NCBI RefSeq assembly: GCF_001905385.1
Contig: NZ_LIPF01000001.1
Location: 982,765 to 1,046,764 of the forward strand
Direction: 5' to 3'
DNA: 64,000 nt
Source: Streptomyces sp. CB02414
Lineage (GTDB): Bacteria; Actinomycetota; Actinomycetes; Streptomycetales; Streptomycetaceae
The translations under genes were made by a program, and so were the position numbers. This document shows, piece by piece, positions 8,038 to 19,029 of this stretch. The notes under the pieces are model-generated. The model searched no databases. It was not told where the DNA came from and saw only the letters and a program-made list of their open reading frames with translations. Numbering within the stretch: position 1 is the first letter of the stretch; each line of letters opens with the position of its first letter.

Positions 8038-9606
8038 TCAGGTCAGCCGGTCCGCCTGCCGGACGGCCGTGGCGAGCTGCCGGACGTCCGGGTCCTCCGT
8101 GCGGTCGGCCAGCGCGCCCGCGCGTTCGGCGAGTTCGCCGAGGCGGGGTGCCCCGGGCAGGGCGCCGTCGCCTTCGTACGGGGAGCGCAGGGCGTCGGCG
8201 AAGTAGGCGGCGGTCGCCGTCACTCGCAGGCCGCGGTCCGCCTCCCACACCGAGTCGCCGAGGTCACCGGTCTCCACGTCGCCGGACTCCTCGTGCGGGG
8301 CGCGGCTTTCGGGGTCGAGCCAGCGGACGGTGGCCGTGGCGAGGTGGCCGTCGGCGCCGGGCCGGACGCGGACGGCGTACAGGGCGGTGACGGTGTGGCC
8401 GGGGCCGACCTCGCCGCCGTCGACGCGGTCGTCGCGGAAGTCCTCGTCGGCGACGCGGCGGTTGTCGTAGCCGACGAGGCGGAACTCGGCGACCGTCTCC
8501 GGGTCGAAGGCGACCTGGGCCTTGGCGTCGCGGGCGGTCAGCTCGATGTGGCGCGGGAGCCGCTCGCAGAAGACCTCGCGGGCGTCCTCGGTGTTCGACA
8601 CGTACGTGGTGTGGCCGTCGCCCTTGTCGGCGAGGCGTTCCATCAGGGCGTCGCCGTAGTCGCTGCCGACGCCGACGCCGAAGAGGGTGATGCCGTGCTC
8701 GCGGCGCTCGTCCGCGATGCGTTCGAGGATGGCGTCCGCGTCGGTGTCGCCGGTGTTGGCGAGTGCGTCGGAGACGAGGACGACGCGGTTGGTGGCGCCC
8801 TCGCGGCGGCCCTCGACGGCGGTGTCGTAACCGGTCTCGACGCCCGCGCCGAGGTTGGTGGACTGGGCGGGCTCCAGGCTGTCGATGGCGTCGTGGATCC
8901 GGCCGCGGCGTTCGCCGAGCCGGGTCATCGGCAGGACGGTCTCGGCCTCGTCGCTGAAGGTGACCAGCGCGACCGAGTCGTCGTCGCGCAGGCGGTCGGT
9001 CATCGTGCCGAGGGATTCCTTGGCGAGGTCGAGGCGGCCGGGTTCGGCCATGGAGCCGGAGACGTCGATGACGAAGGTCAGTGCGGCCGGCGGGCGGTCG
9101 CCCTCCTGCTCGGCGCCCCGGGTGGCCAGGCCCACACGGACCAGGGACCAGTCCTCCTCGTCGGTGCGGGCGCCGTCCACGGTCACCGTGAAGCCGTCGC
9201 CGTCGGGGCGGTCGTAGTCCTGGCGGAAGCTGTTGACGAACTCCTCGGGGCGGACCGTCGACGGGTCGGGCAGCCGGCCCTCGGACAGGGTGCGGCGGGC
9301 GTAGCCGTAGGAGGCGGTGTCGACGTCGAGGGCGAAGGTGGAGAGGTGGTCGGGTTCGGGGGCGATCTCCCGGGAGTCTCCCGTCCCGCCGGTGGTCGCG
9401 CCCCCGTCGTGGCGCTGTCCGCCCTCGCCGCGCGGTCGGTCGGGTGCGGGCATCGGCGCGGAGCCCCTGCCCCGGGAGTCCACCGCGGTGTCCGTCGCGC
9501 CCCGCGCCGCGTCGTCGCCTCCCCCGCAGCCGGTGAGCAGCAGGCCGCCCGCCGCCGTGAGCGCGAGCAGCGCGCCGATCGGCCTTCGCGTCCGGTGTCG
9601 CCTCAT
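8038..9606 (-). CDS. VWA-domain lipoprotein (YfbK-like)
   Basis: 522 aa from the ATG at 9606; the frame is open further upstream but that part reads as an out-of-frame shadow. The lipobox LLLTGC puts the lipidated cysteine at residue 27. After a low-complexity linker comes the YfbK-type N-terminal domain (HLSTFALDVDTASYGYARR, PEEFVNSF), then a von Willebrand A domain with the MIDAS motif FVIDVSGSM near residue 180, and a C-terminal domain resembling DUF3520. It is a surface-exposed, probably metal-dependent protein-binding module. Partner unknown. Confidence 0.87.
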   Translation of the reverse strand: MRRHRTRRPIGALLALTAAGGLLLTGCGGGDDAARGATDTAVDSRGRGSAPMPAPDRPRGEGGQRHDGGATTGGTGDSREIAPEPDHLSTFALDVDTASYGYARRTLSEGRLPDPSTVRPEEFVNSFRQDYDRPDGDGFTVTVDGARTDEEDWSLVRVGLATRGAEQEGDRPPAALTFVIDVSGSMAEPGRLDLAKESLGTMTDRLRDDDSVALVTFSDEAETVLPMTRLGERRGRIHDAIDSLEPAQSTNLGAGVETGYDTAVEGRREGATNRVVLVSDALANTGDTDADAILERIADERREHGITLFGVGVGSDYGDALMERLADKGDGHTTYVSNTEDAREVFCERLPRHIELTARDAKAQVAFDPETVAEFRLVGYDNRRVADEDFRDDRVDGGEVGPGHTVTALYAVRVRPGADGHLATATVRWLDPESRAPHEESGDVETGDLGDSVWEADRGLRVTATAAYFADALRSPYEGDGALPGAPRLGELAERAGALADRTEDPDVRQLATAVRQADRLT

Positions 9607-9797
9607 TTTCCGTGCCCCCTGATTCCTTTGACGCCGGTGTACGTGACTGTGACGTCGCGGGAGGGCGGAACGTGCGGCACGGGGCGTCACGGGTGCGTCT
9701 CGAAGTGGGCACGGGAGCGTGCCGCCGAGACCGGTGGGTGATCCTCCGGTGACCTCGCCGAGGTCTGCCCGGCTCCCCGGGGGCCTGGAGACGGGCC

Positions 9798-10679
9798 CTA
9801 CGACACCACGTCCTTGCGGGCGAAGCCCCGGAAGGCCAGGGCGAAGAGGACCAGGGCGTACGTCACGGACAGGGACGTGCCCTGGATCAGGCGGGTCCAG
9901 TCCAGCTCGGGGCGGACCGTGTCGAGCCAGGCGTACTGCCAGTGCGCGGGCAGGAAGTCGCGCCAGCCGCCGAGAGCGGTCACCTCGTCCAGGACGTTGC
10001 CGATGATGGTGAGGCCGACGGCGCCGCCTACCGCGCCGAGCGGGGCGTCCGTCTTGGTGGACAGCCAGAACGCCAGCGCGGCGGTGACCAGTTGCGAGAC
10101 GAAGACGTACGCCACCGTGATGGCCAGGCGCTCGGCCGCGGTGCCGGTGGACAGGCTGCCGCCGGTGGGCAGTTCCAGCGGGCCCCAGCCGTAGGCGGCC
10201 GTGCCCACGGCCAGCGCGGTCAGCGGCAGCAGCACGATCGCGGCCAGGCTGAGGGTGAGGGCGACGACCAGCTTGGACCACAGCAGGCGGGCGCGGGGCA
10301 CCGGTGCCGCCAGCAGGTAGCGCAGGGAGGACCAGCCGGCCTCCGAGGCGACCGTGTCCCCGAAGAACAGGGCGACGGGCACGACGAGGAGGAAGCCGGC
10401 GGAGGCGAACAGGTTCACCGCGGCGAAGTTCGCCCCCGACGCGGTGGCCGAGTCCATCAGGCTGATCTGGTTGTTCGCCCCGCCCGGCTCGCCGCCGATC
10501 CGGAAGGCGACGAGCAGCACGAACGGCAGAGCGAACAGGATGCCGCCCATCACGAGCGTGCGCCGCCGCTTCAGCTGCCGGACCAGCTCCACCCGCACGG
10601 GCAGCGTGCGGCCCGCGCGGTAGCCCTCGGCGACCTCCCGGGGGCCGGGGGCCGCGGCGCGGTCGGCCAGCGTGCTCAT
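9798..10679 (-). CDS. ABC transporter permease (ABC-2 type)
   Basis: 293 aa. The ATG at 10679 lies 2 nt after the stop of the upstream hydrolase-ATPase gene, so the two are translationally coupled. About six membrane segments can be seen (GGILFALPFVLLVAF, AGFLLVVPVALFFG, LVVALTLSLAAIVLLPLTALAVG, VAYVFVSQLVTAALAFW, APLGAVGGAVGLTIIGNV, LSVTYALVLFALAF). The pattern is that of an ABC-2 permease. Its ATPase is the C-terminal half of the preceding protein, so the pair should form one transporter. Confidence 0.87.
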   Translation of the reverse strand: MSTLADRAAAPGPREVAEGYRAGRTLPVRVELVRQLKRRRTLVMGGILFALPFVLLVAFRIGGEPGGANNQISLMDSATASGANFAAVNLFASAGFLLVVPVALFFGDTVASEAGWSSLRYLLAAPVPRARLLWSKLVVALTLSLAAIVLLPLTALAVGTAAYGWGPLELPTGGSLSTGTAAERLAITVAYVFVSQLVTAALAFWLSTKTDAPLGAVGGAVGLTIIGNVLDEVTALGGWRDFLPAHWQYAWLDTVRPELDWTRLIQGTSLSVTYALVLFALAFRGFARKDVVS

Positions 10680-10681
10680 GC

Positions 10682-13327
10682 TCAGTCTCCGATCAGGGTG
10701 AGGAAGGCGTCCTCGAGGCGCCGGTGGGGGCCCACCGACTCCACGGGCACGTCCAGGCGGACGAGTTCGGCGATCAGGTCCCGGGCGGTGCCGCCCGGTC
10801 CGAGGCGGACCAGCAGGCCGCCGTCGGCCGCCGCCGCCGAGGCCACGCCCGGCAGCGCGGCCACCTTCTCGACCAGGGGCGCGTCGACCGCCGCGAAGGT
10901 GCCCACCAGCAGCGTGTCGCCGGAGCCGATGATCTCGCCGACCGGGCCCGCCTGCACCAGCCGCCCGTGGTCCATGACCACCAGGTGGGTACAGCTCTGC
11001 TCGACCTCGGACAGCAGGTGGCTGGAGACGATCACCGTGCGGCCGGCCGCCGCGTAACGGATCATCACCTCGCGCATCTCGCGGATCTGCGGCGGGTCCA
11101 GGCCGTTGGTCGGCTCGTCCAGGATCAGCAGGTCGGGCAGGCCCAGCATGGCCTGGGCGATGGCCAGGCGCTGGCGCATGCCCTGGGAGTAGGTGCGCAC
11201 CGCGCGGGCGAGCGCGTCGCCGAGCCCGGCGATCTCCAGGGCCTCGTCGAGGTGGGCGTCCCCGGGCGGGCGGCCGGTGGCGCGCCAGTACAGCTCCAGG
11301 TTCTCCCGGCCGGACAGGTGCGGCAGGAAACCCGCGCCCTCGACGAACGCGCCGACGCGGGAGAGCACCGGGGCGCCGGGCGCGATGGCGTGCCCGAAGA
11401 CGCGGATCTCGCCGCCGTCCGGACCGATCAGGCCCATCAGCATGCGCAGGGTGGTCGTCTTGCCCGCGCCGTTCGGACCGAGCAGGCCGAGCACCTGGCC
11501 CTGCTCCACTCGGAAGGACAGGTCCCGCACCGCGTACCGGTCGCCGGACTTGCCGTACCGCTTGGTCAGGCCGGTGATCTGGAGCGGTACGCCGGACAGC
11601 GCGGGGTCGGGCGGCGGCGCGGTGGTGCGGCGGCGGGCGGTCAGCAGCAGGGCCGCGGCCACCGCCGCACCCGCGAGCGGCGCCCACCAGACCCAGGCGG
11701 GCAGCCCGGCCACCTGCCCGGTGTCGCCGAGTCCCGCCGGGACCGACAGGTCGCCCTTCAGGGCGACGGTGTACGTGGCGGGGGCGGCCGGGGAGGCGTA
11801 GCCGAGGTCGGTGGAGGACAGGACCAGGCGCAGACGGTGGCCGCGCTCCACCTCGTAATCGATCGCGGGCAGGGTCAGCTGCACGTCCCTGCCCTCGCCG
11901 ATGTCGTCCACCCGGACGGGCGTGACCAGCTGGGAGGGGAGCACCGGCTGGGTGCCGCCGGGTCCGACGTCGTACACCTTGGCGAAGAGCACGGCTTCGT
12001 CCCCGGTGGACTCCACGTGCACGGTCGCGGTCGGCGAGCCGGTGATCCGGAGGTCCTCCTCCAGCGGCGCCGACTCGAAGGCGGCGTGCTGGCCGGGGAA
12101 GTCGAGGGAGACGCCGAGGCCGAGGGAGGAGAGCTGGGAGAGGCCGCCGGAGCCGCCGATGCCGGGGAGGGCGGAGACGGCGGGCGGGCTGGCGCCGGCC
12201 GGGTTGTCGAAGGACTGCTCGCGGCCGCGCAGTCCGATCTCGCGCGGCTCGCTCTCCAGGCCGGGGTAGGAGTCGGCGCTCACGCCCTCCAGGCGGGGCT
12301 CGCCGTCGCCGCTGCCGGTGCCGGCGGTGCGGGTGACGCGGAAGGCGGGACCGGTGCCGGCCGACTCGTCGTCCTTCAGATAGCGGTCGAACCACGCCCC
12401 GATACGGGCCTCGACGCGGTCCGTCTCCAGGTCGCCGCCGTCGTGCCCGCCCGCGATCCAGTCGACCGCCACCGGGGCGCCGTTGTCCCGGATCGCCTCG
12501 GCGGCCAGGTCGGCCTGGTCCAGCGGGAAGAGGGAGTCGGTCTGGCCCTGCACCAGGAGCGTGGGCACGGCGATGCGGTCGGCGACGGCCTGCGGGCTGC
12601 GCGCGTCGAGGAGGTCCGTGGCCTGGGCGTCCGGCTTCCCGGACTCGGCGACCCGCTGGTACATGCGGCACAGCTCGTCCTCGAACCGGTCGCAGCCGCC
12701 GCCCAGGTTGACGAAGATGCCGGCCCAGAGCTTCTTGAAGACGCCGTTCGGGAAGAGGGCGTCCGAGAGGTTCCAGTAGGTGACGGCCGGGGCGATCGCG
12801 TCGACCCGGTCGTCGTACCCGGCGGCCAGGAGCGAGACCGCGCCGCCGTACGAGCCGCCGGCCACGCCCACGCGTGGGTCGCCCTTCTCGTCCAGCCGGA
12901 CCTCGGGCCGCCCGGCCAGCCAGTCGATCAGCCGGGAGACGTCGGCGACCTCGCCGTCCGGGGCGTTGAGCCCGATCTTCCCGGTGGATTCGCCGAAGCC
13001 GCGCGCCGACCAGGTCAGGACCGCGTACCCGTCGCGGGCCAGGTCCTCCGCCTGGCCCCGCACGTCGGCCTTGCTGCCGCCGAAGCCGTGCGCGAGCAGG
13101 ACGGCCGGGCGGCGGCCGTCGGAGCCCGCCGTGAAGTACGAGGTGTCCAGGCGCACCCCGTCGCCCACGGCCACGACCCGGTCCGAGCGGTGCACCGGGG
13201 GCGGGTCGTCACCGGCGACGGCCGTCCAGGTCCCGGCGCCGGCGAGCACGACGACGGCGGCCGCGGCGGCGAGCATCCGCCGCGGCCCCCGTAGCAGCCC
13301 TCGCACGCGGGGCAGTCGAAGATCCAT
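10682..13327 (-). CDS. Fusion: CocE/Xaa-Pro peptidase-like hydrolase + ABC ATPase
   Basis: 881 aa. Residues 17-37 form a signal/anchor segment. Residues ~50-320 are an alpha/beta hydrolase with HGFGGS, nucleophile GGSYGG (Ser159), Asp264 in GQTDSLF and His295 in GGHDGG. Residues ~370-530 look like the jelly-roll C-terminal domain of CocE/Xaa-Pro dipeptidyl peptidases ([15 protein letters not shown]). A membrane segment follows (~546-564), then a full ABC ATPase: Walker A GPNGAGKT (617-624), signature YSQGMRQR, Walker B LLILDEPT (733-740) and H-loop His770. The topology fits an extracellular hydrolase and a cytoplasmic ATPase joined by one membrane helix. The substrate is unknown; a peptide or ester cargo is a guess. 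Confidence 0.9.
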   Translation of the reverse strand: MDLRLPRVRGLLRGPRRMLAAAAAVVVLAGAGTWTAVAGDDPPPVHRSDRVVAVGDGVRLDTSYFTAGSDGRRPAVLLAHGFGGSKADVRGQAEDLARDGYAVLTWSARGFGESTGKIGLNAPDGEVADVSRLIDWLAGRPEVRLDEKGDPRVGVAGGSYGGAVSLLAAGYDDRVDAIAPAVTYWNLSDALFPNGVFKKLWAGIFVNLGGGCDRFEDELCRMYQRVAESGKPDAQATDLLDARSPQAVADRIAVPTLLVQGQTDSLFPLDQADLAAEAIRDNGAPVAVDWIAGGHDGGDLETDRVEARIGAWFDRYLKDDESAGTGPAFRVTRTAGTGSGDGEPRLEGVSADSYPGLESEPREIGLRGREQSFDNPAGASPPAVSALPGIGGSGGLSQLSSLGLGVSLDFPGQHAAFESAPLEEDLRITGSPTATVHVESTGDEAVLFAKVYDVGPGGTQPVLPSQLVTPVRVDDIGEGRDVQLTLPAIDYEVERGHRLRLVLSSTDLGYASPAAPATYTVALKGDLSVPAGLGDTGQVAGLPAWVWWAPLAGAAVAAALLLTARRRTTAPPPDPALSGVPLQITGLTKRYGKSGDRYAVRDLSFRVEQGQVLGLLGPNGAGKTTTLRMLMGLIGPDGGEIRVFGHAIAPGAPVLSRVGAFVEGAGFLPHLSGRENLELYWRATGRPPGDAHLDEALEIAGLGDALARAVRTYSQGMRQRLAIAQAMLGLPDLLILDEPTNGLDPPQIREMREVMIRYAAAGRTVIVSSHLLSEVEQSCTHLVVMDHGRLVQAGPVGEIIGSGDTLLVGTFAAVDAPLVEKVAALPGVASAAAADGGLLVRLGPGGTARDLIAELVRLDVPVESVGPHRRLEDAFLTLIGD

Positions 13328-13534
13328 GTGTCAACGGTACGGGCCGCCGCCGACATCGGGGGCAGCCCCGGGGCCGAACCTCCGCCCCTCCCAGGGAAGT
13401 ACGCGGCGGGCGTCGCGTACCACGGGTGCGGTAGGGAGAGGGGGAGGCGGGCCGCCGTCCGGGCGCTGTCGGTGGCTGCCGGTAGAGTCCTGGGCACAGG
13501 TGAATCACAGGAACACGGCAACGGGTGGGGACTC

Positions 13535-14395
13535 ATGAAGCTGAGGTACACCGCGGCCTGGGTGGGGCTGACGGCGGCGGCGATGGTCACGGCGACCGCG
13601 TGCGGTTCGGAGGGCGCCAAGTCGGCGGCCGAGAGCGCCGAGAAGGCGGCCGACACGGCGGTGAGCAAGGCCGACACCATCATGGCGGCGCTCTCGCGGG
13701 CCACCGACCGGACCGAGGAGCTGGGCTCCGCCGAGGTCAGGACGACGACCGACCTGGGGACCGGCGAGCCGATCGCCATGGACGGCACGTACTCCTGGGG
13801 CGACGGCTACGCGCTCGACGTCGAGATGGACACCGAGGCCGTGCAGATGCAGGACCTCACGGACTCCCCGACCGTGCGCACCCTGTTCGTGGACGGCGCC
13901 TACTACTACGACGTCGACCCGCAGCCCGCCGGCCCGCTCGCGGGCAAGGAGTGGATGAAGATCGACGGGTCGGCGATCTTCGGCGAGTCCGGCGCCGCCG
14001 CGTTCAGCGGGGCCGGCGGCGGGGGCAGCCCGGCGGACTCCATGAAGGGTCTCAAGTACGCCAGCGACGTCGAGGACCTCGGCGAGGAGACCGTCAACGG
14101 CAAGCCCACCACGCACTACCGCGCGGTGCTCGACGGCGAGGACATGGGCAAGTTCAAGGACGCCCTCAGCGGCGCCGACAGCATGCTCAACTCCACCGGC
14201 AGCGACTCGATCACCATGGACATCTGGGTGGGCGAGAAGGACCTGCCGGTGCGCCTGACGCAGGAGTTCGGCGCCATGACGGTCACCATGGACTTCGACA
14301 AGTTCGGCGCCACGGAGGAGATCGTGGCCCCGCCCGCGCAGGAGGTCGGGGACCTCACCGAGGAAGTGAAGAACTCCGGGGCGATGGCCGGCTGA
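13535..14395 (+). CDS. LppX/LprG-like lipoprotein
   Basis: 286 aa. The ATG at 13535 is chosen because the signal peptide and lipobox (TATAC, Cys about residue 23) begin there. A short Ala/Glu/Lys-rich helix follows, then a beta-rich body ([69 protein letters not shown]) characteristic of actinobacterial LppX_LprAFG-like carriers. Such proteins hold lipids or lipid-like ligands at the membrane surface. It is divergent from the hydrolase-ATPase gene and closed by a terminator. Confidence 0.8.
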   Translation: MKLRYTAAWVGLTAAAMVTATACGSEGAKSAAESAEKAADTAVSKADTIMAALSRATDRTEELGSAEVRTTTDLGTGEPIAMDGTYSWGDGYALDVEMDTEAVQMQDLTDSPTVRTLFVDGAYYYDVDPQPAGPLAGKEWMKIDGSAIFGESGAAAFSGAGGGGSPADSMKGLKYASDVEDLGEETVNGKPTTHYRAVLDGEDMGKFKDALSGADSMLNSTGSDSITMDIWVGEKDLPVRLTQEFGAMTVTMDFDKFGATEEIVAPPAQEVGDLTEEVKNSGAMAG

Positions 14396-14406
14396 GACCG
14401 CGTGGC

Positions 14407-14440
14407 GGTGCCCCGGCCCGCACGGGTGGGCCGGGGCACC
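14407..14440. terminator. Bidirectional terminator, lipoprotein/mmsA
   Basis: Perfect 13-bp stem GGTGCCCCGGCCC / GGGCCGGGGCACC with an 8-nt loop between two convergent genes. Confidence 0.85.
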
Positions 14441-14459
14441 AGGACCTCGGTGGTGGCGG

Positions 14460-15962
<1,503 letters not shown>

Positions 15963-16053
15963 GACCGAGAACTCCTTCACAGATGGCGGCGACGGGTCGA
16001 GACGTGCCGTTGGTCCAGCTCACGGGCGGTGACCGGCGACGATCGGGGCGCGG

Positions 16054-16332
16054 TCACTGCCATGGGTCCATCCCAGCAGCCGGGCGCTCCGGGCGCGCCC
16101 GACACTGTGTATGCGGTTTGGGCGTCCGCGTAGACACGTGGGGCAGTGTCGGCGCCCGGTGCCCCGACGGGCGGGAGAACCTCCGGCGCGGGGCCGGTGC
16201 GAGCGGGGAGTCGGCGCTCGCGCCTCGCTCCTGCCAGGGCGAGTCGGCCGTCCCGCGCCGGAGGCGTTCGGTGGGGGAACCGGCGACGGCGGGCGCGCGC
16301 TGCGGGCCCCCGGCGATCGGGTCGTGCGCCAT
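16054..16332 (-). CDS. Doubtful small ORF upstream of mmsA
   Basis: 92 codons. In favour: a good GAAGGGGAACGCG ribosome-binding site before the ATG, a consensus-like promoter ~30 nt upstream of that, and G/C-rich third positions in the first ~60 codons. Against: the product is an Arg/Pro/Ala-rich low-complexity sequence with no domain I recognise, and third-position G+C falls near the end. It may be a leader gene co-transcribed with mmsA, a decayed gene, or chance. I would keep it only if conserved in relatives. Confidence 0.25.
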   Translation of the reverse strand: MAHDPIAGGPQRAPAVAGSPTERLRRGTADSPWQERGASADSPLAPAPRRRFSRPSGHRAPTLPHVSTRTPKPHTQCRARPERPAAGMDPWQ

Positions 16333-16370
16333 CGCGTTCCCCTTCGTGCCCGCCGTTGTGTCTTCCCCGG

Positions 16371-16399
16371 TTTCTAGCCCCGCGGGTGCGGCCTGTCAA
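16371..16399 (-). promoter_or_regulatory. Sigma-70-like promoter reading towards mmsA
   Basis: On the minus strand, TTGACA (16399-16394), a 17-nt spacer, then TAGAAA (16376-16371). The expected start is near 16364, giving either a ~400-nt mmsA leader or a message that begins with the small ORF at 16332. Confidence 0.6.
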
Positions 16400-16404
16400 T
16401 GTTT

Positions 16405-16436
16405 TGTCCGGACATTCGGACGACATGGTCCGGACA
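16405..16436. promoter_or_regulatory. Paired GTCCGGAC palindromes upstream of the mmsA promoter
   Basis: TGTCCGGACA (16405-16414) and a second GTCCGGAC (16428-16435) have centres exactly 22 bp apart, two helical turns, on one DNA face. They lie just upstream of the -35 hexamer, about -45 and -67, a position typical for an activator. Confidence 0.55.
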
Positions 16437-16720
16437 GTCGCCCGTCCGCCTCCACGGACCCCGCGCCGCACCGGGGAGTCAACGTGCCACGCCCGAACTC
16501 CGGCGTACGACTTCGTGGCACTCGTGTCACAAAAGGCCCGGCCCCGTCACAGGTGTCACGCGCGCACGGGTCTTCCGTCACATCCGGGAACGGCCCCTGA
16601 CCGCCCGTCACCCGGCGTCGTTCACCCGTAACACGCTTGGTGATCGCCGACGCAGCACCCCGGCTCCCCCCGGCGACCGTCCCCGGTCGCCGCCGCGGTG
16701 CGCGCAGGGAGGTGTGACTG

Positions 16721-16912
16721 GTGACCGACCGAAGGCTCTGGTCCTACAAGGACATCGCGGCCCACATCCGGGTACAGCCGGACACCGTGCGGTCGTACCG
16801 CAAGCACGGGCTGCTGCCGCCGCCCGACCACGTGGAGGGCGGGAAGCCGTACTGGTACGCGGACACGGTCCGGGCCTGGGTGGCGTCCCGGCCGCGCAAC
16901 CGGAAGCGGTAG
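16721..16912 (+). CDS. Small helix-turn-helix (MerR/excisionase-like) protein
   Basis: 63 aa, GTG start with AGGGAGG upstream. WSYKDIAAHIRVQPDTVRSYRKHGLLPPPD is a winged-HTH of the MerR/AlpA-like superfamily: a recognition helix followed by the ..Y...GLLPPPD wing typical of Streptomyces stand-alone HTH proteins. There is no effector domain, so it probably binds DNA as a small adaptor. Target unknown. It stands alone, 50 nt before the acetyltransferase gene. Confidence 0.72.
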   Translation: MTDRRLWSYKDIAAHIRVQPDTVRSYRKHGLLPPPDHVEGGKPYWYADTVRAWVASRPRNRKR

Positions 16913-16962
16913 GCCGGAAATCCGTTCGGAATCCCGTCGTCCCGTGGGGCATGGTTCCGCCC

Positions 16963-17544
16963 ATGGACTTCTCCGTGAAACCCGTCCTGACCGGCGACAG
17001 GACCGTTCTGCGACCGTTCACCGAGGCGGACGCCGGGCGCATGTGGGACATCATCAACGACCCCGAGGTGCGGCACTTCACCGGCTCGCCGGGGCACGAA
17101 CTCACGCCCGAGGTGCTGCGCACCTGGTACGGCTCGCGCGGCGACCGGCCCGACCGCCTCGACCTCGCCGTCACCGACCCCGCCGACGGGGAACTGCTCG
17201 GCGAGGTCGTGCTCCACGACTGGGTGCCCGAGGACCGCTCCTGCACCTTCCGCACCCTGATCGGCGCGCGCGGACGCGGCCGGGGCATCGGCACCGAGGC
17301 GACCCGGCTGATCGTCGGCCACGCCTTCGGGGAACTCGGCCTGCACCGCGTCCAGCTGGACGCCTACGCCCACAACCACCGGGCGCTGCGGGTCTACGAG
17401 AAGGTCGGGTTCGTGCGCGAGGGCGTGCGGCGCGAGGTGGAGCTGCGGGACGGCGTATGGGTGGACGAGGTGCTGATGGCCGTACTCGACCACGAGTGGG
17501 CCGTCCACCGAGGGCGCCCCGGCGCGGCCGTCACGGCTCGATGA
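16963..17544 (+). CDS. GNAT acetyltransferase, RimJ/RimL type
   Basis: 193 aa from the ATG at 16963; an in-frame ATG at 16951 would add four residues and neither has a clear ribosome-binding site. GNAT landmarks: [20 protein letters not shown] at the N-terminus, acetyl-CoA pyrophosphate loop [13 protein letters not shown], and the C-terminal [31 protein letters not shown]. It resembles the RimL-like branch that acetylates N-terminal amines of proteins, peptides or small amines. The last 14 nt overlap the convergent dehydrogenase gene. Confidence 0.85.
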   Translation: MDFSVKPVLTGDRTVLRPFTEADAGRMWDIINDPEVRHFTGSPGHELTPEVLRTWYGSRGDRPDRLDLAVTDPADGELLGEVVLHDWVPEDRSCTFRTLIGARGRGRGIGTEATRLIVGHAFGELGLHRVQLDAYAHNHRALRVYEKVGFVREGVRREVELRDGVWVDEVLMAVLDHEWAVHRGRPGAAVTAR

Positions 17545-18568
17545 CCGTCACGCCCGCGCCGGGCGCCGTCCCCATCGCCGCGAGGGCCGCCGGGACCGCC
17601 TCCAGCCCGATGGTGGACGTCACCAGCAGGTCGGGCCGGAGCGCTCCGCGGCGGACCAGCTCCAGCATCGGCGGGTAGGTGTGCGCGGCCATCCCGTGGC
17701 TGCCGAGGAGTTCGAGCTCCAGGGCGACGGCGCGGGCCATCGGCACCGGTGTGGTGCCGTCCGCCGAGGGCAGCAGCCCGACCTGGACGTGCCGGCCGCG
17801 GCGGCGCAGGCCGGTCACGGACGCGGCGCAGGTGACGGGCGAGCCGAGGGCGTCGAGGGAGAGGTGGGCGCCGCCGCCGGTGAGGTCACGGACGGCCGCC
17901 GCCGTGTCCGGCGTCCGGGACGCGTCCACGCACTCCACCGCGCCGAAGGTACGGGCCAGCTCCAGCGCCCGCGCCGACACGTCCACGGCGACCACCCGGG
18001 CGCCCGAGGCCGCGGCGATCATCACGGCGGACAGGCCGACGCCCCCGCAGCCGTGCACCGCCACCCACTCCCCCGCCGCGACCCGGCCCTGCTGCACGAC
18101 GGCCCGGAAGGCGGTGGCGAACCGGCAGCCGAGCGAGGCGGCGGTCGCGTACGACATGCCCTCGGGGACGGCGACGAGGTTGACGTCGGCGTGGTCGAGC
18201 GCCACGTACTCGGCGAAGGAGCCCCAGTGCGTGAAGCCCGGCTGGGTCTGGTGCTTGCACACCTGCTGGTCCCCCGCCGCGCACGCGGCGCAGCTCCCGC
18301 AGGCGCAGACGAAGGGCACGGTCACCCGGTCGCCGGGCCGCCACCCGGCCACCCGGTCGCCGACCGCCTCGACGACACCGGCGAGTTCGTGTCCGGGCAC
18401 GTGCGGCAGCGTGATGTCCGGGTCGTGGCCCTGCCAGCCGTGCCAGTCGCTGCGGCACAGCCCGGTGGCCTCGACGCGCACCACGACGCCGTGCGGCGCG
18501 GGCTCCGGGTCGGCGACCTCCCGGACCTCGGCCGGCTCTCCGAAGCGCTCGAACACGACCGCACGCAT
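17531..18568 (-). CDS. Zinc-dependent alcohol dehydrogenase family protein
   Basis: 345 aa, ATG after GAGGGTGACGG. MDR fold: catalytic zinc ligands in [12 protein letters not shown] and [12 protein letters not shown], structural zinc cysteines in [17 protein letters not shown], nucleotide-binding [26 protein letters not shown]. The retained structural-zinc cysteines and ~345 aa length point to a tetrameric bacterial zinc ADH rather than a quinone reductase. Substrate not evident. It shares its last 14 bp with the convergent acetyltransferase gene. Confidence 0.88.
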   Translation of the reverse strand: MRAVVFERFGEPAEVREVADPEPAPHGVVVRVEATGLCRSDWHGWQGHDPDITLPHVPGHELAGVVEAVGDRVAGWRPGDRVTVPFVCACGSCAACAAGDQQVCKHQTQPGFTHWGSFAEYVALDHADVNLVAVPEGMSYATAASLGCRFATAFRAVVQQGRVAAGEWVAVHGCGGVGLSAVMIAAASGARVVAVDVSARALELARTFGAVECVDASRTPDTAAAVRDLTGGGAHLSLDALGSPVTCAASVTGLRRRGRHVQVGLLPSADGTTPVPMARAVALELELLGSHGMAAHTYPPMLELVRRGALRPDLLVTSTIGLEAVPAALAAMGTAPGAGVTVIEP

Positions 18569-18669
18569 CCGTCACCCTCACTTCCGTGCTTCCCGCACCC
18601 TTGCGGGGAGTTCCGTGGCGGAGTTTCCGCCTCCCGTCCCTCATCTCACGGCAGGCCCATCCGCAGTCA

Positions 18670-18684
18670 TACCCCCTAGGGGTA
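18670..18684. promoter_or_regulatory. CsoR-type copper operator
   Basis: TACCCCCTAGGGGTA, ~70 nt before the copper chaperone start, matches the C-rich/G-rich operator bound by the copper repressor CsoR in actinobacteria. A GTGGTA motif follows it. The csoR gene is not in this window. Confidence 0.82.
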
Positions 18685-18755
18685 CAGTGGTAGCTGCGGG
18701 GTCCACGCCGGCCACGCACAGACCACCATGCACCGCCCCGACGAGGAGTAACGAC

Positions 18756-18995
18756 ATGACCGCCCAGACCGACACCCAGGGCTCCGTCACCACCGTCTAC
18801 AAGGTGAGCGGAATGAGCTGCGGACACTGCGAGGGCGCCGTCTCCGGCGAGATCTCCGAGATCGCGGGCGTCGGCTCGGTGCAGGCGGTCGCCTCCACCG
18901 GCGTGGTCACCGTCGTCTCCGAGGCGCCCCTCGACGACGAGGCCGTGCGCGCCGCCGTGGACGAGGCCGGCTTCGAGCTGGCCGGCAGGGCCTGA
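18756..18995 (+). CDS. copZ: Copper chaperone (CopZ-like, HMA domain)
   Basis: 79 aa, one heavy-metal-associated domain: [16 protein letters not shown] with the Cu(I)-binding Cys22-x-x-Cys25, followed by the ferredoxin-like beta-alpha-beta-beta-alpha-beta fold ending [15 protein letters not shown]. It carries Cu(I) to the downstream P-type ATPase. ACGAGGAGTAACGAC supplies the ribosome-binding site. It sits 34 nt before copA under one CsoR-type operator, so both should be copper-inducible. Confidence 0.92.
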   Translation: MTAQTDTQGSVTTVYKVSGMSCGHCEGAVSGEISEIAGVGSVQAVASTGVVTVVSEAPLDDEAVRAAVDEAGFELAGRA

Positions 18996-19029
18996 GCGGC
19001 CCCGCCGGGGGCGGACGGGAGTTCGGACC

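Larger units (their letters stand above)
15963..16720. other. 758-nt gene-poor region upstream of mmsA
   Basis: Apart from the doubtful small ORF, the minus-strand promoter and the paired palindromes listed separately, I see no convincing gene here. Open frames on both strands are Arg/Pro/Gly-rich shadows. The stretch after 16440 up to the small HTH gene shows nothing I can name. Confidence 0.5.

Noticed and set aside
9798..12671. 957-codon frame joining the ABC permease to upstream sequence
   Set aside because: Only its last 293 codons are real; the upstream part is an out-of-frame reading of the hydrolase-ATPase gene.
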